Origin: Hyperoplus lanceolatus
Lineage: Eukaryota > Chordata > Actinopteri > Uranoscopiformes > Ammodytidae
Reading direction: 5' to 3'
Assembly (NCBI GenBank): GCA_026929865.2
Contig: CM049408.1
Span: 6,940,001-7,004,000 of the forward strand
DNA: 64,000 nucleotides
Shown here: piece after piece, positions 10,611-22,716 of the stretch
Layout: each line of letters opens with the position of its first letter
Position numbering within the stretch: position 1 is the first letter of the stretch
Translations under genes and position numbers: made by a program
Notes under the pieces: model-generated
The model's input: only the letters and a program-made list of their open reading frames with translations
Database searches by the model: none
Told to the model about the DNA's origin: nothing

Positions 10611-11239
10611 AGATCTGCAAGGCCTTGTTTAAGAAAATTGTCCTTCAATCTTTGTCAACTATTTACTTTAAATAAACCTTAAATAAGTAATTGTCAAATG
10701 GATTTGTCTTGCATTCCAGTTTATGAGATATATATCAATGGCACAATTTACCCCATGGTATTCTCTCCAACCGCAAAACTTACACCACACCGGGGGCAAG
10801 TTGTGCAACAAGACAACTTTTTTCCCGAAAGCTATATTTCTTCAACAGTTTATTCCAGATCCAAAGTTTTTATTGCCAGGGATGCACAACACCCTGAAAT
10901 ATATGTACATATTTGAGTTGGAGACTTAACTGTCAAGGCCTCACTTTAAAGTCACTTTGAGTGAAAAGTTGCACAACTTAGGCCACTCTCCCCTATATAT
11001 ATATTTTTTAAATAAACACTATACCAAGGGTCAGAAGTTTTAACAGAATTTAGATCTTACAAAGTCATGACAGAAGGACTCAGTTTCTTTATTCAAGCTC
11101 GAAAGATGAACAAGCCTCCAGTCACTACGTGGCAGCAGTGCTCAAACTAATAAACCCAGTAAAATAAGTATACCTACACTGAAATGTGGGTGTGATGCTA
11201 GCGGACGTTTAAAGAAACAGAGCTGACAGAGGAGGAGTG

Positions 11240-13290
11240 ATGGAGAAGTTTCTGACAGGAGGAAAAAGAAAAACATCGGAGGCATCAGAGGGGGGAAAAA
11301 AGTGATGGTAACCGGCAAAAACTCAATAAAAGCAGAAAATACGATGAAGGCTATTTAGCCCTTGGATTTGCCGTGAATACGGTCGCAAATGAAGACAGAC
11401 CTGTGTGTTTACTGTGTCTCAAAACTCTGGCAGCAGAGAGCATGAAGCCAAACAAATTAAAGCGGCACCTGGAGACTTTACATCCCAGTTGTATAGATAA
11501 GCCACTGGAGTTTTTTCACCGAAAAAATTCAATGAGTATCGCCAACAGGCCAGTACTTTTGTGAGCGCGGTATCAGTCAACAAAAATGTCCAATTAGCCT
11601 CTTACAAAGTTGCCTACCACATCGCAAGGTGCAAAAAACCTCACACGGTCGCAGAGGAGCTTATACTCCCAGCAGCATTGGACATGGTCACAATCATGTT
11701 GGGTGAGAAAAGTGCTGAGACACTGAAAACTATCCCTCTTTCCAATGACACGATTGGGAGACGTATATCTGACATTTCACACGACCTCCAAGAACAACTC
11801 ACAGAACATCTAACAGACAAATGTTTTGCCATACAAATGGACGAAGCCACTGACAGCAATAGGCACTGTTTGTTTATTGCTTATGTCCGCTTATATTTCA
11901 CATGTCAGGGTCACTGCATGAAGACCTACTCTTTTATAAATATGTACGAACAAAAGAGCAACAGCTGATGAGCTCTTCAAGCTGCTGGATGAGCACCTAA
12001 ATGAGAACGGGCTCAAGTGGGAGAACTGTGTCGGAGTTTGCAGTGATGGAGCGCAGGCCATGGCGGGAACGCGGAACGGGCTGCAAGCCCTCATCAGGCG
12101 GGAATCGCCGAATGCGAAGTAGACACTGTGTCATTCACAGGGAGGCACTTGCGTCCCGGCAGCTCAGCCCCGAACTAAATGAGGTTTTAACCCATGTCAT
12201 CAGCGTTGTAAACTTCATCAAAACAAGACCACTGAAAGCACGACTCTTCTCTGCTCTCTGTGAAGACATGGGTGCAGACCACAAAGCTTTTCTATTTCAC
12301 TGTGGCTGTCGCGAGGCAAAGTTATCACGAGTGTTCGAGCTCAGAGATTTTTTGGAGCAGGAGCGCACGTATCAAGGGGAAAAAAAGTTCGGCGATGACG
12401 ACTTTCTGCTGAAACTGGCCAACCTGAGTGACATTTTTGGAAAGCTAAATGAACTAAACTTACAACTTCAAGGCAGAGACAAACACCTCCCAGACCTCCC
12501 AGACAAAATCAGTGCCTTCACTTGCAAGCTGGAGAGGTGGGGCAAGCGACTTGACCAGGGAAATACTACTCCATTTGAGAACATGAGTGAGTTTGCTGGA
12601 CTTAATGACTGTGATGTGACCACAGGGCGGCAGTGGCGAAGTCAGTAGGGAGATTGCCTCTGGAGTGCAGGGTCGGAGGTTCGATCCCCCGTCTCCCCGC
12701 CACATGTCGAAGTGTCCCTGAGCAAGACACTGAACCCCAAATTGCTCCCGATGGTTCAGAGAGCGCCTTGCATGGCAGCTTCTACCATCGGTGTATGAGT
12801 GTGTGTATGAATGGGTGAATGTGGTAAGATATGTAAAGCCCTTTGGGGCTGAGAAAATCGGCTAGAAAGCGCTATATAAGTCAAGTCCATTTACCATTTA
12901 CCACAGTGATTCCATGTCTGAGGCAACACATCTCATCCCTAAATGGATTCTTTAAAAAAATACTTCCCTGGTGACAGCTCTCAGTATGACTGGGTGAGGG
13001 ATCCATTCAGTGCGACAGCTCCTGCTGAATTCAGCTCTGCAGAAGAGGACCAGCTGATCGACATGTCTTCTGCCTCCAACCTGAGGCTGAAGTTTGCATC
13101 GCAGACACTGAGTGAGTACTGGCTGGGTGTGGAAAGGGAGTATCCACATCCTATCTGTGTGAGATGGGCTTTTCCACTGTTGCTGCACTCAAGACAAAGT
13201 ACAGGTCCCAGCGTAACATTGAGCAAGAGTTAAGAGTAGCATTATCAAGTTTGAAGCCCAGATTTGGAATGATGTGCACTGCAAATAGGG
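11240..13290 (+). pseudogene. hAT transposase (BED finger, Buster/ZBED5-like), decayed
   Basis: The start is MEKFLTGGKRKTSEAS at 11240. Then come a BED-type finger (CLLCLKTLAAESMKPNKLKRH, 11407-11466), the first catalytic aspartate in CFAIQMDEATDSN (about 11822), the second in VGVCSDGAQAMAG (about 12030), CVIHREALASRQLSPELNEV (from about 12127), and the C-terminal dimerisation motif YLCEMGFSTVAALKTKYRSQ (about 13150-13210). In the family this enzyme excises and inserts hAT DNA. Here it has an early stop (11303) and at least four frame changes (about 11310, 11530, 11930-11960 and 12115). It also has a short deletion after VEREYP and a SINE insertion at 12626-12899 that splits DCDVTT from VIPCL. 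It is not functional. It lies inside the TIRs at 9637-14014. Confidence 0.88.
12626..12899 (+). repeat. tRNA-derived SINE in the hAT transposase
   Basis: The head reads GGCGGCAGTGGCGAAGT with box-A-like sequence, then box B GGTTCGATCC near 12680. Next is the conserved body GTCCCTGAGCAAGACACTGA and GCGCTATATAAG, with an (ATTTACC)-type 3' tail. The target duplication ACCACAG is present on both sides (12619-12625 and 12900-12906). It splits the transposase frame. Removing the SINE and one duplication restores DVTTVIPCL, confirming the insertion site. Confidence 0.88.
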
Positions 13291-14022
13291 CTCACTGCAG
13301 CCACTAAAATACAGAGCAAATTGTATTTTTGTGTATAGTGTATATTGTGTATTATAAGTAGAATGTGTTCATATAAAACAGACAAATAGGGAAATAAGTT
13401 CAAAAGAATTGTGAAGGTGAATTTAGTTCTATTAAAAAAGCTCAAACTGGTGTAGCTGCCAGTTTCAAATAGTTCAGGGTTCAAGGCTTTTGTAATGTCT
13501 TGTGTTATGTTCAGGGAAAGTATATGCAACTTGTACATGTTTATATTAAATATTGTGGCAAAGGTTGCACACAAAGAGTAATGTTTATTTTTAAGTCATA
13601 TATATTTTTGAAAGGGAATAAGCTGATGAAGCTGACTGACAAGTTACCAATATTTAATGTTTAAACATTTTATTAATTAAATGAAAACCCCAGAGAATCA
13701 TTTGCTCTTGTTTCTGTGTTTTGAGATTCACACAGACTGAACGGTCTTGTTTAAATGTTACAAATTGAGTTAATAAACTTGGAAATTGTTTCAAGATGTT
13801 GCAGATGTCAGCTAATTTTATTAATCTATTTTAATAATAAGGTGATTGTATGCAGAATGCTGGTGCTAGCAACTCAAACTCATATACAACTCTTATACAG
13901 ATAAATAAATAAATATTAGCAGGTTCTCAATAGTATTTCAATTTAAGGGAGGGGGGGGGGGGCGCGAAACAATTTCAGTCTCCTAGGGGGGAATGAGATA
14001 ATTGAGAAGCACTGCTGTAAAC

Positions 14023-16255
14023 TGTAACTTGCTTATTACTGTATTGTTGCCAGGGGCAAGTTCTACAAAACAGCCAGAAGGTTACATCCGCTATGTCTGG
14101 ATGCATCACCGCTGTTATAGCTAGTATACTGCAATCTAAGCATAGCTTCAATTTATGGCTGTTGTAGCAGTGCCATATTTTCAGTGGCTATTGGTGCTGC
14201 TCTCACAGACCGGAATAGACTAACTATCAGTAAATAAAGTTCTCCACATAGTATCCCCAACACTGTAATCGTTTAATGCTGTGAACCCTCAATTAGAAAA
14301 CCATTTATCTCCATTATATTTAGGTGGTGGCAGAAATCAACTAACCTATTTTAATAATTAGAGAATTTGAATAAAAACTTCCTACATTTCTCAGAAGAGA
14401 ACACTGTGCAGAAGATAACACATTGAGTGTTCAAAATCTAGAATAATTATTTTTTGTAATATTACAAGCTTTTGTGAACTTACCTTGGCTGGATTGGGGC
14501 CACGATCAGAACCTCCAAAACCAACTCTAACTTTTTACTCAGTGGTAAAATGTACTGAAACATGTATTTTTTTCGCCTGCAGTGTCTCGCCTTAAAATGT
14601 CCGCAATGCATCCGTCTTGCTTAGCTAACATTTAGAATCATTCACTCTGTGTGCTCCACAGGTGACATTTCCCTTTCAATAGTTATGATTAAAAAGTATG
14701 ACATCCAGCCAGCAGCAAGTCAAACTGTTAAAAATTAAATCTCCGGGTATCTCTGCTCCACAAAGCTGTCTACCTCAGTGTTTTTAATTCAACCATATTA
14801 TCTTGATTTATTATGGTATCGGGATACATGTGAAACAGCTGGGTCCCCCCCCCCTCTCCATGCTTTTGGCTAAATAGAAATGATTATTTATAGATTTCAC
14901 ATGAACTGAATGGATTTCCCGTACGCAATTATCTCAGCCCCTGCAGGACTATTGTAAAAGACTAAATTATTTCTAAATTGTGTTCTGTCTACGAGGGAGC
15001 ATTTATCATGTTAAAAAGAGTCCTCCGCTTCACACGTTCCCATTACAGTGGTCTTTTACATTGATGTCTCTTTCACTTTCCATCTCCTTGGGCGCACATT
15101 CACGATGCTTCACCTGCTATAGCTCCTAAATGTAGCATATTTCATGAAAAGTCGGTTTTGCCCTCATCCCTAAGCGATCCGTCTGCAAATATCCAGCTGC
15201 ATTTCCATTGAGAATCTCAGTGGGTCTTGGCCATGACTTTTTCTCACAATCTCTGGACCTCATAAAGGACAATTCCCTCACTCCTGCCTCCCAGCTAAGG
15301 TCATTCACTTTTTAATGTGTCAGTGATTCAAAATTTAACTAAATCAACTCATAATGCATCCAGGCTGTGGAAAAATAAAACTACTTCCCCTAGTGCCATA
15401 ATATAAAATCTTAACTTTGATCATGTCATTTTTTTAAGCTTAACACCAGCACAGCTACAGCCTGAATTCCCCCGCGCCCCCTGCTTTATGAAGATGTCAA
15501 CAGTCATCCGAGTAATCATTTACTACTGAGTCCCTGCACACCTCCTTCCTGGAAGACAAGGGATTCACAAATGGAGTTATTAGAAGATAAAGAGCTTACC
15601 TTTCCTGGGGTGACAGTATAGCCTTTGTGGGGACACTCCCATTTGTCATTGTTAACGTCCAAAACATTGGTGTACAGCTGTCATGGAGAAGAAACAGTAG
15701 CATGCCATGCAGTATATCTCCACATGCCAGTTCTTGCACTGACTACAAATGCTTAACATGCGTTTATTTGGCATTTGCTTACATTGTAAATGTCCCACAA
15801 CACATGCTGATTGTTGAACTCATGTTTGCTTTTCATCATCTGTTTGGCTGCAGTGTGTCTGGTCCTGTTCTGATTGTACGTGTTGTTTGTTTAATTAGAT
15901 CTGAATTAATATTGTAAAATTGTATGTCGGGCTCACACTACATGACTTTTCACGTGATTTGGAACAGGGAGACACATAGCAAAACAGTTGGTAGTACTCA
16001 TAGGTTTGAAGGGGGCCTCTAAGTACATGTCACAATTCAGGAATTTGAAAGACTGGCAAATTAAATGGAACGTTGCATTTTTAAGACTTTCTATGACAGA
16101 CCTGAGACTTGATTTGGACATCTAAAATGACTGGACACTTTACTAGAACCAATTACAAATAACTTGGCAATTGAGTTATGCATATCTTGGATAAGGTGAG
16201 ACTTGACTTTTCTTAAATAGTTTGACTTGGATTTATCTCTGAATATGGATTACAC
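14023..16255. other. Intergenic, nothing recognised
   Basis: AT-rich sequence with a short poly-C run at 14848-14859. Short frames at 15627-15917 and elsewhere lack motifs. ACTTG-rich text near 16090-16230 resembles the run at 36340-36475. Confidence 0.35.
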
Positions 16256-16257
16256 TT

Positions 16258-17720
16258 GTAGCGGGTACAGGTGGTTCACATTAATCCTGCTATTAGAAAT
16301 TAATCTGAAGATTAATAATACCTTAATAATTTATTAAAGTTCAAAGGGGCACCACCATTCATTTAAGAATTGGAAAAATAATAGCAAATTGTCTCGTTTA
16401 ATCAATGATTTATTCTCAAATGTTGATTAGTTTAATGTTCAGTTAAATAAATCAATATTAATAAATCCTAGTCTCAATGATCATTTCCATAAAATAATGT
16501 AATCAAATAATTACTATTATAAATTTGGTAATATGATCTTAACACTGAAGGCTACAGAATCCTTGTACTTGTTGGTTGCGGACTTCCCAATAATATTCAC
16601 AAAAATGAATGACAGAAACTTTTAGTTACAAAAGAAAATGCATGTAATTTATTAACATAAAGTAAATAAAGTCCAACACATTTAAAAACCACTAAAACTA
16701 AAGCACACAGTGTGTCTGTGTGTGTCTGTGTGTGTGTCTGAATGCGTGTATGTGTAGATGCAAATTAGCCGGTCTTTCACACCTTCCTCCCTGTGGTGGG
16801 GGATGAGAGGGAAGAGAAACAAAAGGAGCCTTTGGCCAAAGGTTCCTTTAAAGGTAATTCAAATCAACATAAATGTTTGGGTATCTAACCAATAAGTTCA
16901 ATGTAATATCACAGTATTGTAAACCCAATTACAAAGTAACAATGAACAGTTCAAAATCAGTAAATATACATTTCCAAGTTAAACGTCTTCTAAGCCATGT
17001 GTTCTTGCTAAGCTAAGCTAACTGCCCAGTGGTTCATACGATACCAGATGATGATACACAGCGTTTGTGGCAGTGTGAGAGGTTCTGGATCCTTTGGCAT
17101 GAAACAGGGGTTTTGCTTCGCGGGTCGGTCTTGATGCAGTTCGGATGAACAGGTGCTTTCTGGATCTTCAGTAGCAGCATGCTAACTGGTGTTGTTGCCT
17201 CTGGACTACGGTTGTAGCTCTTAGCTGGATTCTTAGCTTCTTCGTCTTAAGGGTCTGGCCTTGGTGGGAGCTTGGTTCGTTCCCTGGTTCTTCTGGTTCT
17301 TCTTTGGGTTGCTTGGAGCAGCTGGTTGGATCCTTGTTCCTCTTTGGTTGAGAGGACCTTCACGGCTGTTTGGACAGGCCGTGGTGGATCAGGGAGAGCA
17401 GAGAACAACGGGCCTTGCCCGGGTCCAGGAGTTGGAGAGTCCCCCTTCCAGTATGGAAGTTGGGGCAGGAGAGAGAGCGGGCTGCACCACTCCGTTCGGA
17501 GATGCAGAGACAAAGAGACTGAGCTGTTCTAGCTCACTAGCTGTTATCAAAAACAGCATAATACTTCTGACTTCTGACCAATGGCAGAAGAGACAGGGGG
17601 GGGGCATCCTGGCTTGGGCTGGCTAGGACAGAGGAACTGATAGGTGAGAAAACACAGATAAAAGCCTTGGCTCAAGCAGAGGAATGTTGGGGGTTTTGAC
17701 ACCAACATTTTGCTGTAGAG
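16258..17720 (-). repeat. Possible LTR-like relic, unresolved
   Basis: The minus strand reads through GC-rich U3-like sequence (17200-17620), then an AATAAATTAC signal near 16650, then AT-rich sequence with TGGTGCCCCTTTGAAC, ending near GCTACA. This order resembles an LTR, but I found no matching target duplication and no coding domain nearby. A TGTG/TCTG-rich microsatellite lies at 16711-16752. The open frames in the GC-rich part show no known protein. Confidence 0.25.
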
Positions 17721-18179
17721 TCAGAAACACAATAATTCACTTAAGGCAGACACCCACCCATATCCCTCCAAAAAAATGATCCCTTCGGAAGCTCCACTTC
17801 CCTAAAGAACCACCGAGACACTGTTTATTTTCCACGCGGCGTAATTCTCCACAACAGCAGGCCAAAAATACCCGGAGATTCATCTCTCTAGAGCATAAAC
17901 ATAGATAGAAATAATATATTTCCACCATTTTCAAGAGTGTCGAGCATGGTGTCGAGCAGTCAACAAGGGTTGATGCATGAGCGCAACTCATTAACGATGC
18001 TAGCTGTTTTAGTGTTTGTGCCCCCCCCCTCACTTCCGGGCTTCACTGATTCCTACCCTCCACCAATCAAATTCTGCAGACCCCGTCAGGCACACACCAA
18101 ACAGATTCTTTTTTTAAGGCGAATACGGGCTGGTGTGTCCTGGCCTTTAGAGTCAAAAGTCTTAATGAATGAATTAACC
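17721..18179. other. Intergenic, nothing recognised
   Basis: A minus-strand open frame (17737-18033) has no recognisable domain. Nothing else is supported. Confidence 0.3.
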
Positions 18180-18475
18180 CATGTACATATTCACTACACA
18201 CTTATCTTGAAATACTTTAACCATAACCATGTCTCACAACCACATCATCCACCACCTGGATCCCTCTAAAGTTGAACAGTTTAATATGTTGCTGAAGACT
18301 CACTTTTGTTGCATTGGCCTTTAACACATGTTGAGACTTTGACACTCATAACTTTTTTTTTCATGTATCTTATATGTTGTTTTGTAACATATCTTGTACA
18401 GCACTTTGGTCAACTGATGTTGCTTTTAAATGTGCTATAGAAATAAATTTGACTTTGACCATATTAAAACTATAA
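18180..18475 (+). repeat. 5'-truncated LINE 3' end
   Basis: It ends TGTACAGCACTTTGGTCAAC, then ATGTGCTATAGAAATAAATT and GACTTTGACC, the standard 3' terminus and short tail of an L2-like fish LINE. Upstream text encodes a few residues resembling the end of the reverse transcriptase (LLKTHF-like). Confidence 0.55.
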
Positions 18476-18825
18476 TAATTTCGTGTTCGTTGATTGGATA
18501 TAGGGAGGTGAAAAATAAATGATTGTCCGAAAAAATCTCCAATAGTAATAATTGTTGTTTAATTATATCAATAAACAGGATACAGTATGCAACAAGTCAA
18601 AGAGCAGCAGAAAAAAGTGAAGACCTTCTCAACAGCAAGATCTATATAAAACTCTTAACAAGACTGATGATTGGCTAAAATGTTGTCATGTGTTTTTCAA
18701 AGTCCTTCCTCTTCTGGCTGACGTCATCTCCTGCATTATGGGAAAAATAATGAACTATGCCTATGTCCTTGAGGATAAGATGTTTTGCTCAGCTGAGTAA
18801 ACGGAATTACAGAAGGCCTTTGGGT

Positions 18826-18965
18826 AACACTTTACAATAAGGGTACATTAATTAATGGTTAGTTAATGCTTAATAAGGCTTAACTAACCATTAGTTAACT
18901 GTTAACTAATGTGTCTAGTAAGCATTTACTAATGGTATTCATGTTAACTAAGGTATTAATTACTA
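18826..18965. repeat. GTTAGTTAATGCTTA-type MITE end
   Basis: It starts GGGTAACACTTTACAATAAG and contains a 12-bp inverted pair, ATGGTTAGTTAA and TTAACTAACCAT, around TGCTTAATAAGGC. The same word family occurs at 62885-62990, where the opposite end (ATGCACCCTTTTTGTAAAAT) is visible. Both look like fragments of one fish DNA transposon family. Confidence 0.5.
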
Positions 18966-19009
18966 CATTATGTACTGTTTATAATATGTATAATATATGT
19001 TTATAATTT

Positions 19010-19620
19010 GAGTAATCTTAAATGGTTTTTCAAGTGTGTAAATAACCATGTGTCACCACTGTTGTCTGAATTGGCAATCAGACGTCAGAGCTCTCGTCGG
19101 GCAAATACACAAGCCTCCATCAATGGTGATTGTCTTGTTCCAATGCACAAGACATCTTTCTGTCAGTCTGTTTTCTCTGCAAAGGGGGCAAAACTGTGGA
19201 ACCTCTTGCCCACCAGTCTAAAACTAGAGACTAATAGCAACACTTTTAACAGAGAACTTAAACAACGGCTCAAATCAAATCAACAGTGCTCACACAAATA
19301 ATTTACAACTGGTTTATTTGATCATGCTGCCTTTGTTTTACTCTACGTAGCCTATATATATATATATATATATTTGACTCATTATATTGCTGCTCTGTAC
19401 TCTATTGTATTCTGCATTTTTACTCTTTTAATTATCAGTTTTTTTATCAGTATTTGATCTTGTTTCTGTTTTATTTAGTTTATTTTGTTGTTTTTAAAAA
19501 GCCTCCTGTGGACAGGTGTTGTAAACTAGCATTTATGCTAACACACTGTAAACAATGCATCTGGTTCGTCCAATGACATTGTCATGTCCATGTCCAAATA
19601 AAATCTACTATACTATACAT
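19010..19620 (+). pseudogene. LINE reverse transcriptase C-terminus and 3' end
   Basis: The open frame encodes IRRQSSRRANTQ, then KTSFCQSVFSAKGAKLWNLL, then PTSLKLETNSNTFNRELKQR, the C-terminal tail typical of L2/CR1-group LINE reverse transcriptases. Stop at 19299-19301. The 3' end ends CCAAATAAAATCTACTATAC near 19615 with a short ACTAT repeat. It is 5'-truncated; no catalytic RT motif is present. A (TA)n run lies inside at about 19350. Confidence 0.65.
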
Positions 19621-19624
19621 ACTA

Positions 19625-20589
19625 TCAATAAAAAAAGCATAAAAATGCCAAAAAATATATATCTTAAAAAAAAAAAATACTGGTCAGCAATCAGACATGG
19701 AAAACTTTACTTTCAAACTTCCATCAAGATGTACTTGGTCTGGTATGGCCAGTAGCTGGGGGTGGCTAACTAATGTTCAAGTGCTAATTAAGTACTTACT
19801 ACTGTACTATACCGTACACTAAATTTCAGCATTTTACCATATCCAGTATTGACCTTTGTGAACACTTTAGGGACTAAGACTTGACATAATGCTTCACTTG
19901 ATGGACTGGACTTCCTCAAAAGACTTAAAACAACGTTGAAATATATATATATATATATATATTTTTTATTATAATTACCTTTTTTAAGGCTATTAACTTT
20001 GCATTCATATTGCATACACACTCTTCTGTGACTATGTTTAGCCAAGATAAACATTTTGAAAGCATAATGCTTAAGAGTTTTGATTACCATGATGCACCAA
20101 CAATCTGATAGGGTTTGCTACCTCTACCGTGTGAACATAGCCAATTAGAGTGGGTGACTTAGTTTTTCCAGCATGTGTCGCTTTGGCATTTAAAGGGCCA
20201 TTATTTAAACTGTGACTTCCATTGACCTCTATTGATGACCAGTGAGTTGCAGCATCATCAGCAGGTCTGTGGCCCGGCTCACATCGGCCTGTCATTGACA
20301 CACTCAATAAAGTCACAATGGAGAGGCTTGTTTTATAGTAGAAGGCCAGATGGAGGGTATTGGGCTGAAACACAACCTTTGGAATGCAGACATTCCAAAA
20401 CAGAATGGGTTTTGAAGAGATAGCTGCTGTGCAATGGGTTGGCATGAGAGAGTGATATATCAGATATATTTAGAGATGAATGAAAACCTGTATTTGGCTC
20501 GTGTTAGCTCCAGGCAATTTAGTTGTGTAATCTGTACAACAAGTACAGTGTATTTTGTTGTATTTATAGAAGGTGTTATATCAAGCTCA
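19625..20589. other. Intergenic, nothing recognised
   Basis: Includes a (TA)n run at 19939-19961. The open frames here lack motifs. Confidence 0.35.
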
Positions 20590-20665
20590 CATCAGCAGCT
20601 CCCTTGAGGTTTATATGTGTCACTTTGGACAAAAGCATTTGCCAAAAAAAAATAATGTAAATAGA
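20590..20665 (+). repeat. SINE 3' tail scrap
   Basis: GTCACTTTGGACAAAAGCAT followed by TTGCCAAA and AATGTAAAT matches the conserved 3' end of many fish tRNA-derived SINEs (CTTTGGATAAAAGCG-type). The tRNA-related head is not seen. Confidence 0.45.
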
Positions 20666-22712
20666 CAATAATAGACTGTTGCATTGCTGAATTGTTGCTT
20701 TGTGTTCTGTTAGTATGGTTATCAATGGACCTTTCCTGAAACGCAACTTTTGATGTTGTGCAACATTTTTCACTGCTTTTGCTGTCCCGCTATTAAAACC
20801 TCACTAACATTTCTGATTACGTTTCCTGCGCTGGAGCTATCAGCCAACTCTTGCGTTCTTTAACCTAACTTCCGGCCAGCTGTTTTTATTGGAAATTTCA
20901 GTTTGTGCATCATGAAACCTGAAAGGAAATGCTGCAAATTGGTCAGAAATATTTGGAATTTGCTAGGGTGGAAAAGTTGGCATGTTAAAAAAAGTAAAAT
21001 GAAAACGTGTAATGGAAATCATTTTGTGCATGAAGCATCAGATCTGTGTAAAGAATGAGGAGACAATATTTTGCTCAAATGTTTTTATCAACTTAAATCT
21101 GGGCACGCACGTGACATTGAAACAATCAATGTTTTAAGCAATGCCCCAGATGGTCGGAAACACTGAAACTGAAGCTCCTTTAGCATAGAAAAACACTTTA
21201 CCTACATTTCAGAGTACAATAAATGTGTCACAAGTAAAACAAGCTGTTAAAAATGTATAATAAGGAGTCCTTTAAAATTAGCACAGAACTTATGGCTGAG
21301 CTGTCACTGGTTGTTATCCCACAGGGAGCTCATTATTGGGCCTTCAAATCAAGACGGTGGCGCTGATGTGCATCGGTTGTTACAGCTCTGCTATTTGAAC
21401 ATGATTTATGTTTAAGCAAGATGAAAGAGAACACAATTGATACACACACACACACACACACACGTGCTTATGATACAATATGAACCACTTAATTAACTAT
21501 GTCCAGGATGTACAATGCGCAGTGGGACATCATGCATATTTATTAAAACAAGGCTGAATGTTGGCAAAGCTCCACAGCTTTCCTCTGGGCTGTCCTCTCA
21601 CCTGCATTTAGTCATAGCTAATGATGTGGAGGTATGAGGCTGAATTGGTCAATTGTATTTTGCACATGATTTTATGACACCTGTAAAGTTGAGTGTTGCA
21701 AATGTACATCTTGGCTTTCAGACCTTGGATTAAGCACTCAAGGAGAGAATGTGTTTGCTGGGGCCTTACTCACTGTTTGTGAGGAGGGACTAGTGAATTT
21801 CTCATTTCCATATATGATTCTTCTGGTAATGGATTTGATTGGAGCTGATATAGCGACAGCAATGGAAGGTCATATCTGATGTGCTTTGGATAGGTTCGCC
21901 TCTAAGACCATTTAGGGAATTCCCAAGATGAAATAAAATTGAAGATTTATCTATGAGTGGTTTTTACACCATTAACCCTCTACCTGAATAAGGAGGTCAA
22001 AGATCTGTCAGCGCCCACAACATAAATCATATCATATACAACACTGTGGTCAGGCCAATTTTCACAAAAGTGTAAACCAGGGAATCCTCTTTATTCCCCT
22101 TCGCTTTTCTTTCCCACAGATTTATACTCACTAATCAAAACAAATCAGCGTGACATCCTTCATGTTGACAGCGTATAGCACTCAGGAGAGTTGAGTCATT
22201 TGATCTGGATGGCTGGCGCCCCCCTCTTCCCCTCGGCCTGTTGCTTGTAGTAAAGGGGGCTCACAAATCTCATTGTATTAACACTGGCTTGGCTGGGAGA
22301 AAGGGGATTTAGGCCTCAGAGCAGTATTAACGGTGTGCATCGTGTACAGTGTTTGGGCTTAGCCTCATTTGAGAGATGATGGCATTCAGGGGGGAAATTT
22401 ATATGACTGACTGGAAATGTATAAATGTTTAGGATATAGCAACATTTAGGTTGTCTGAAAGAGCTAAGCAAGAAACCAACGCAACCGTTATATAGGACAA
22501 TGAGACATTTTGAGCTGACTGAGGAATTTATATATAAAGATATACAGTATAGTGCATTCAGCTCAACAGTCTTGTCTCTTTCTTTTTCCTGCCAGGCGCG
22601 CACATCTCTCTGCTAAAATAGATACATTTTGACAACATACCGGCAACATTCACTATAGTTTCAACAATTCTGTGTATACGTATGTCTGGGAAATACAGTG
22701 CAGGATGTGCAG
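20666..22712. other. Repeat-poor intergenic or intronic sequence
   Basis: No supported gene. A short (CA)n tract is at 21443-21463. It might include intronic or regulatory sequence of a gene lying outside the window, but I see no exon. Confidence 0.35.
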
Positions 22713-22716
22713 TTAA

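Larger units (their letters stand above)
9706..10993. mobile_element. Element A: TA-flanked TIR element nested in the hAT
   Basis: The 24-bp ends match at 23 positions. The left end starts GGAGAGAGTGGCCTAAGTTG (9706); the right end, inverted, starts GGGGAGAGTGGCCTAAGTTG (ending 10993). TA flanks both sides (9704-9705, 10994-10995), as in Tc1/mariner/pogo elements. Inside are an antisense LINE 3' end, a possible transposase remnant and an internal inverted pair of the terminal word (about 10773-10806) followed by ACAAGACAACTTTTTT. It shares its interior with element B (33257-34380) and its word organisation with element C (56098-57358). Confidence 0.85.
9637..14014 (+). mobile_element. hAT transposon (Buster/ZBED5-like) with two nested insertions
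   Basis: The element opens with CAGTGCTTCTCAA (9637) and closes with the inverse TTGAGAAGCACTG (ending 14014). It is flanked by an exact 8-bp target duplication CTGTAAAC (9629-9636 and 14015-14022), the hAT signature. The interior encodes a decayed BED-finger hAT transposase (about 11240-13290). Element A sits near the left end and a SINE in the transposase. Removing both leaves about 2.8 kb, a plausible autonomous length. A GC-rich terminal region (poly-G at 13949) matches the left TGGTGGGGCGAG side only loosely. Confidence 0.9.

Noticed and set aside
10356-10682. 108-residue open frame as a host gene
   Set aside because: It joins antisense LINE sequence to a possible transposase remnant inside element A.
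12633-12818. Open frame in the SINE, and the opposite strand frame
   Set aside because: It is entirely within the tRNA-derived SINE.
17261-17626. 121-residue open frame in GC-rich DNA
   Set aside because: No domain is recognised. The region looks like a possible LTR-type repeat, and frames on both strands are open because of base composition.
16258-17720. Endogenous retroviral insertion
   Set aside because: The signal order is suggestive, but there are no paired LTRs, coding domains or target duplication, so it is kept only as an unresolved LTR-like relic.
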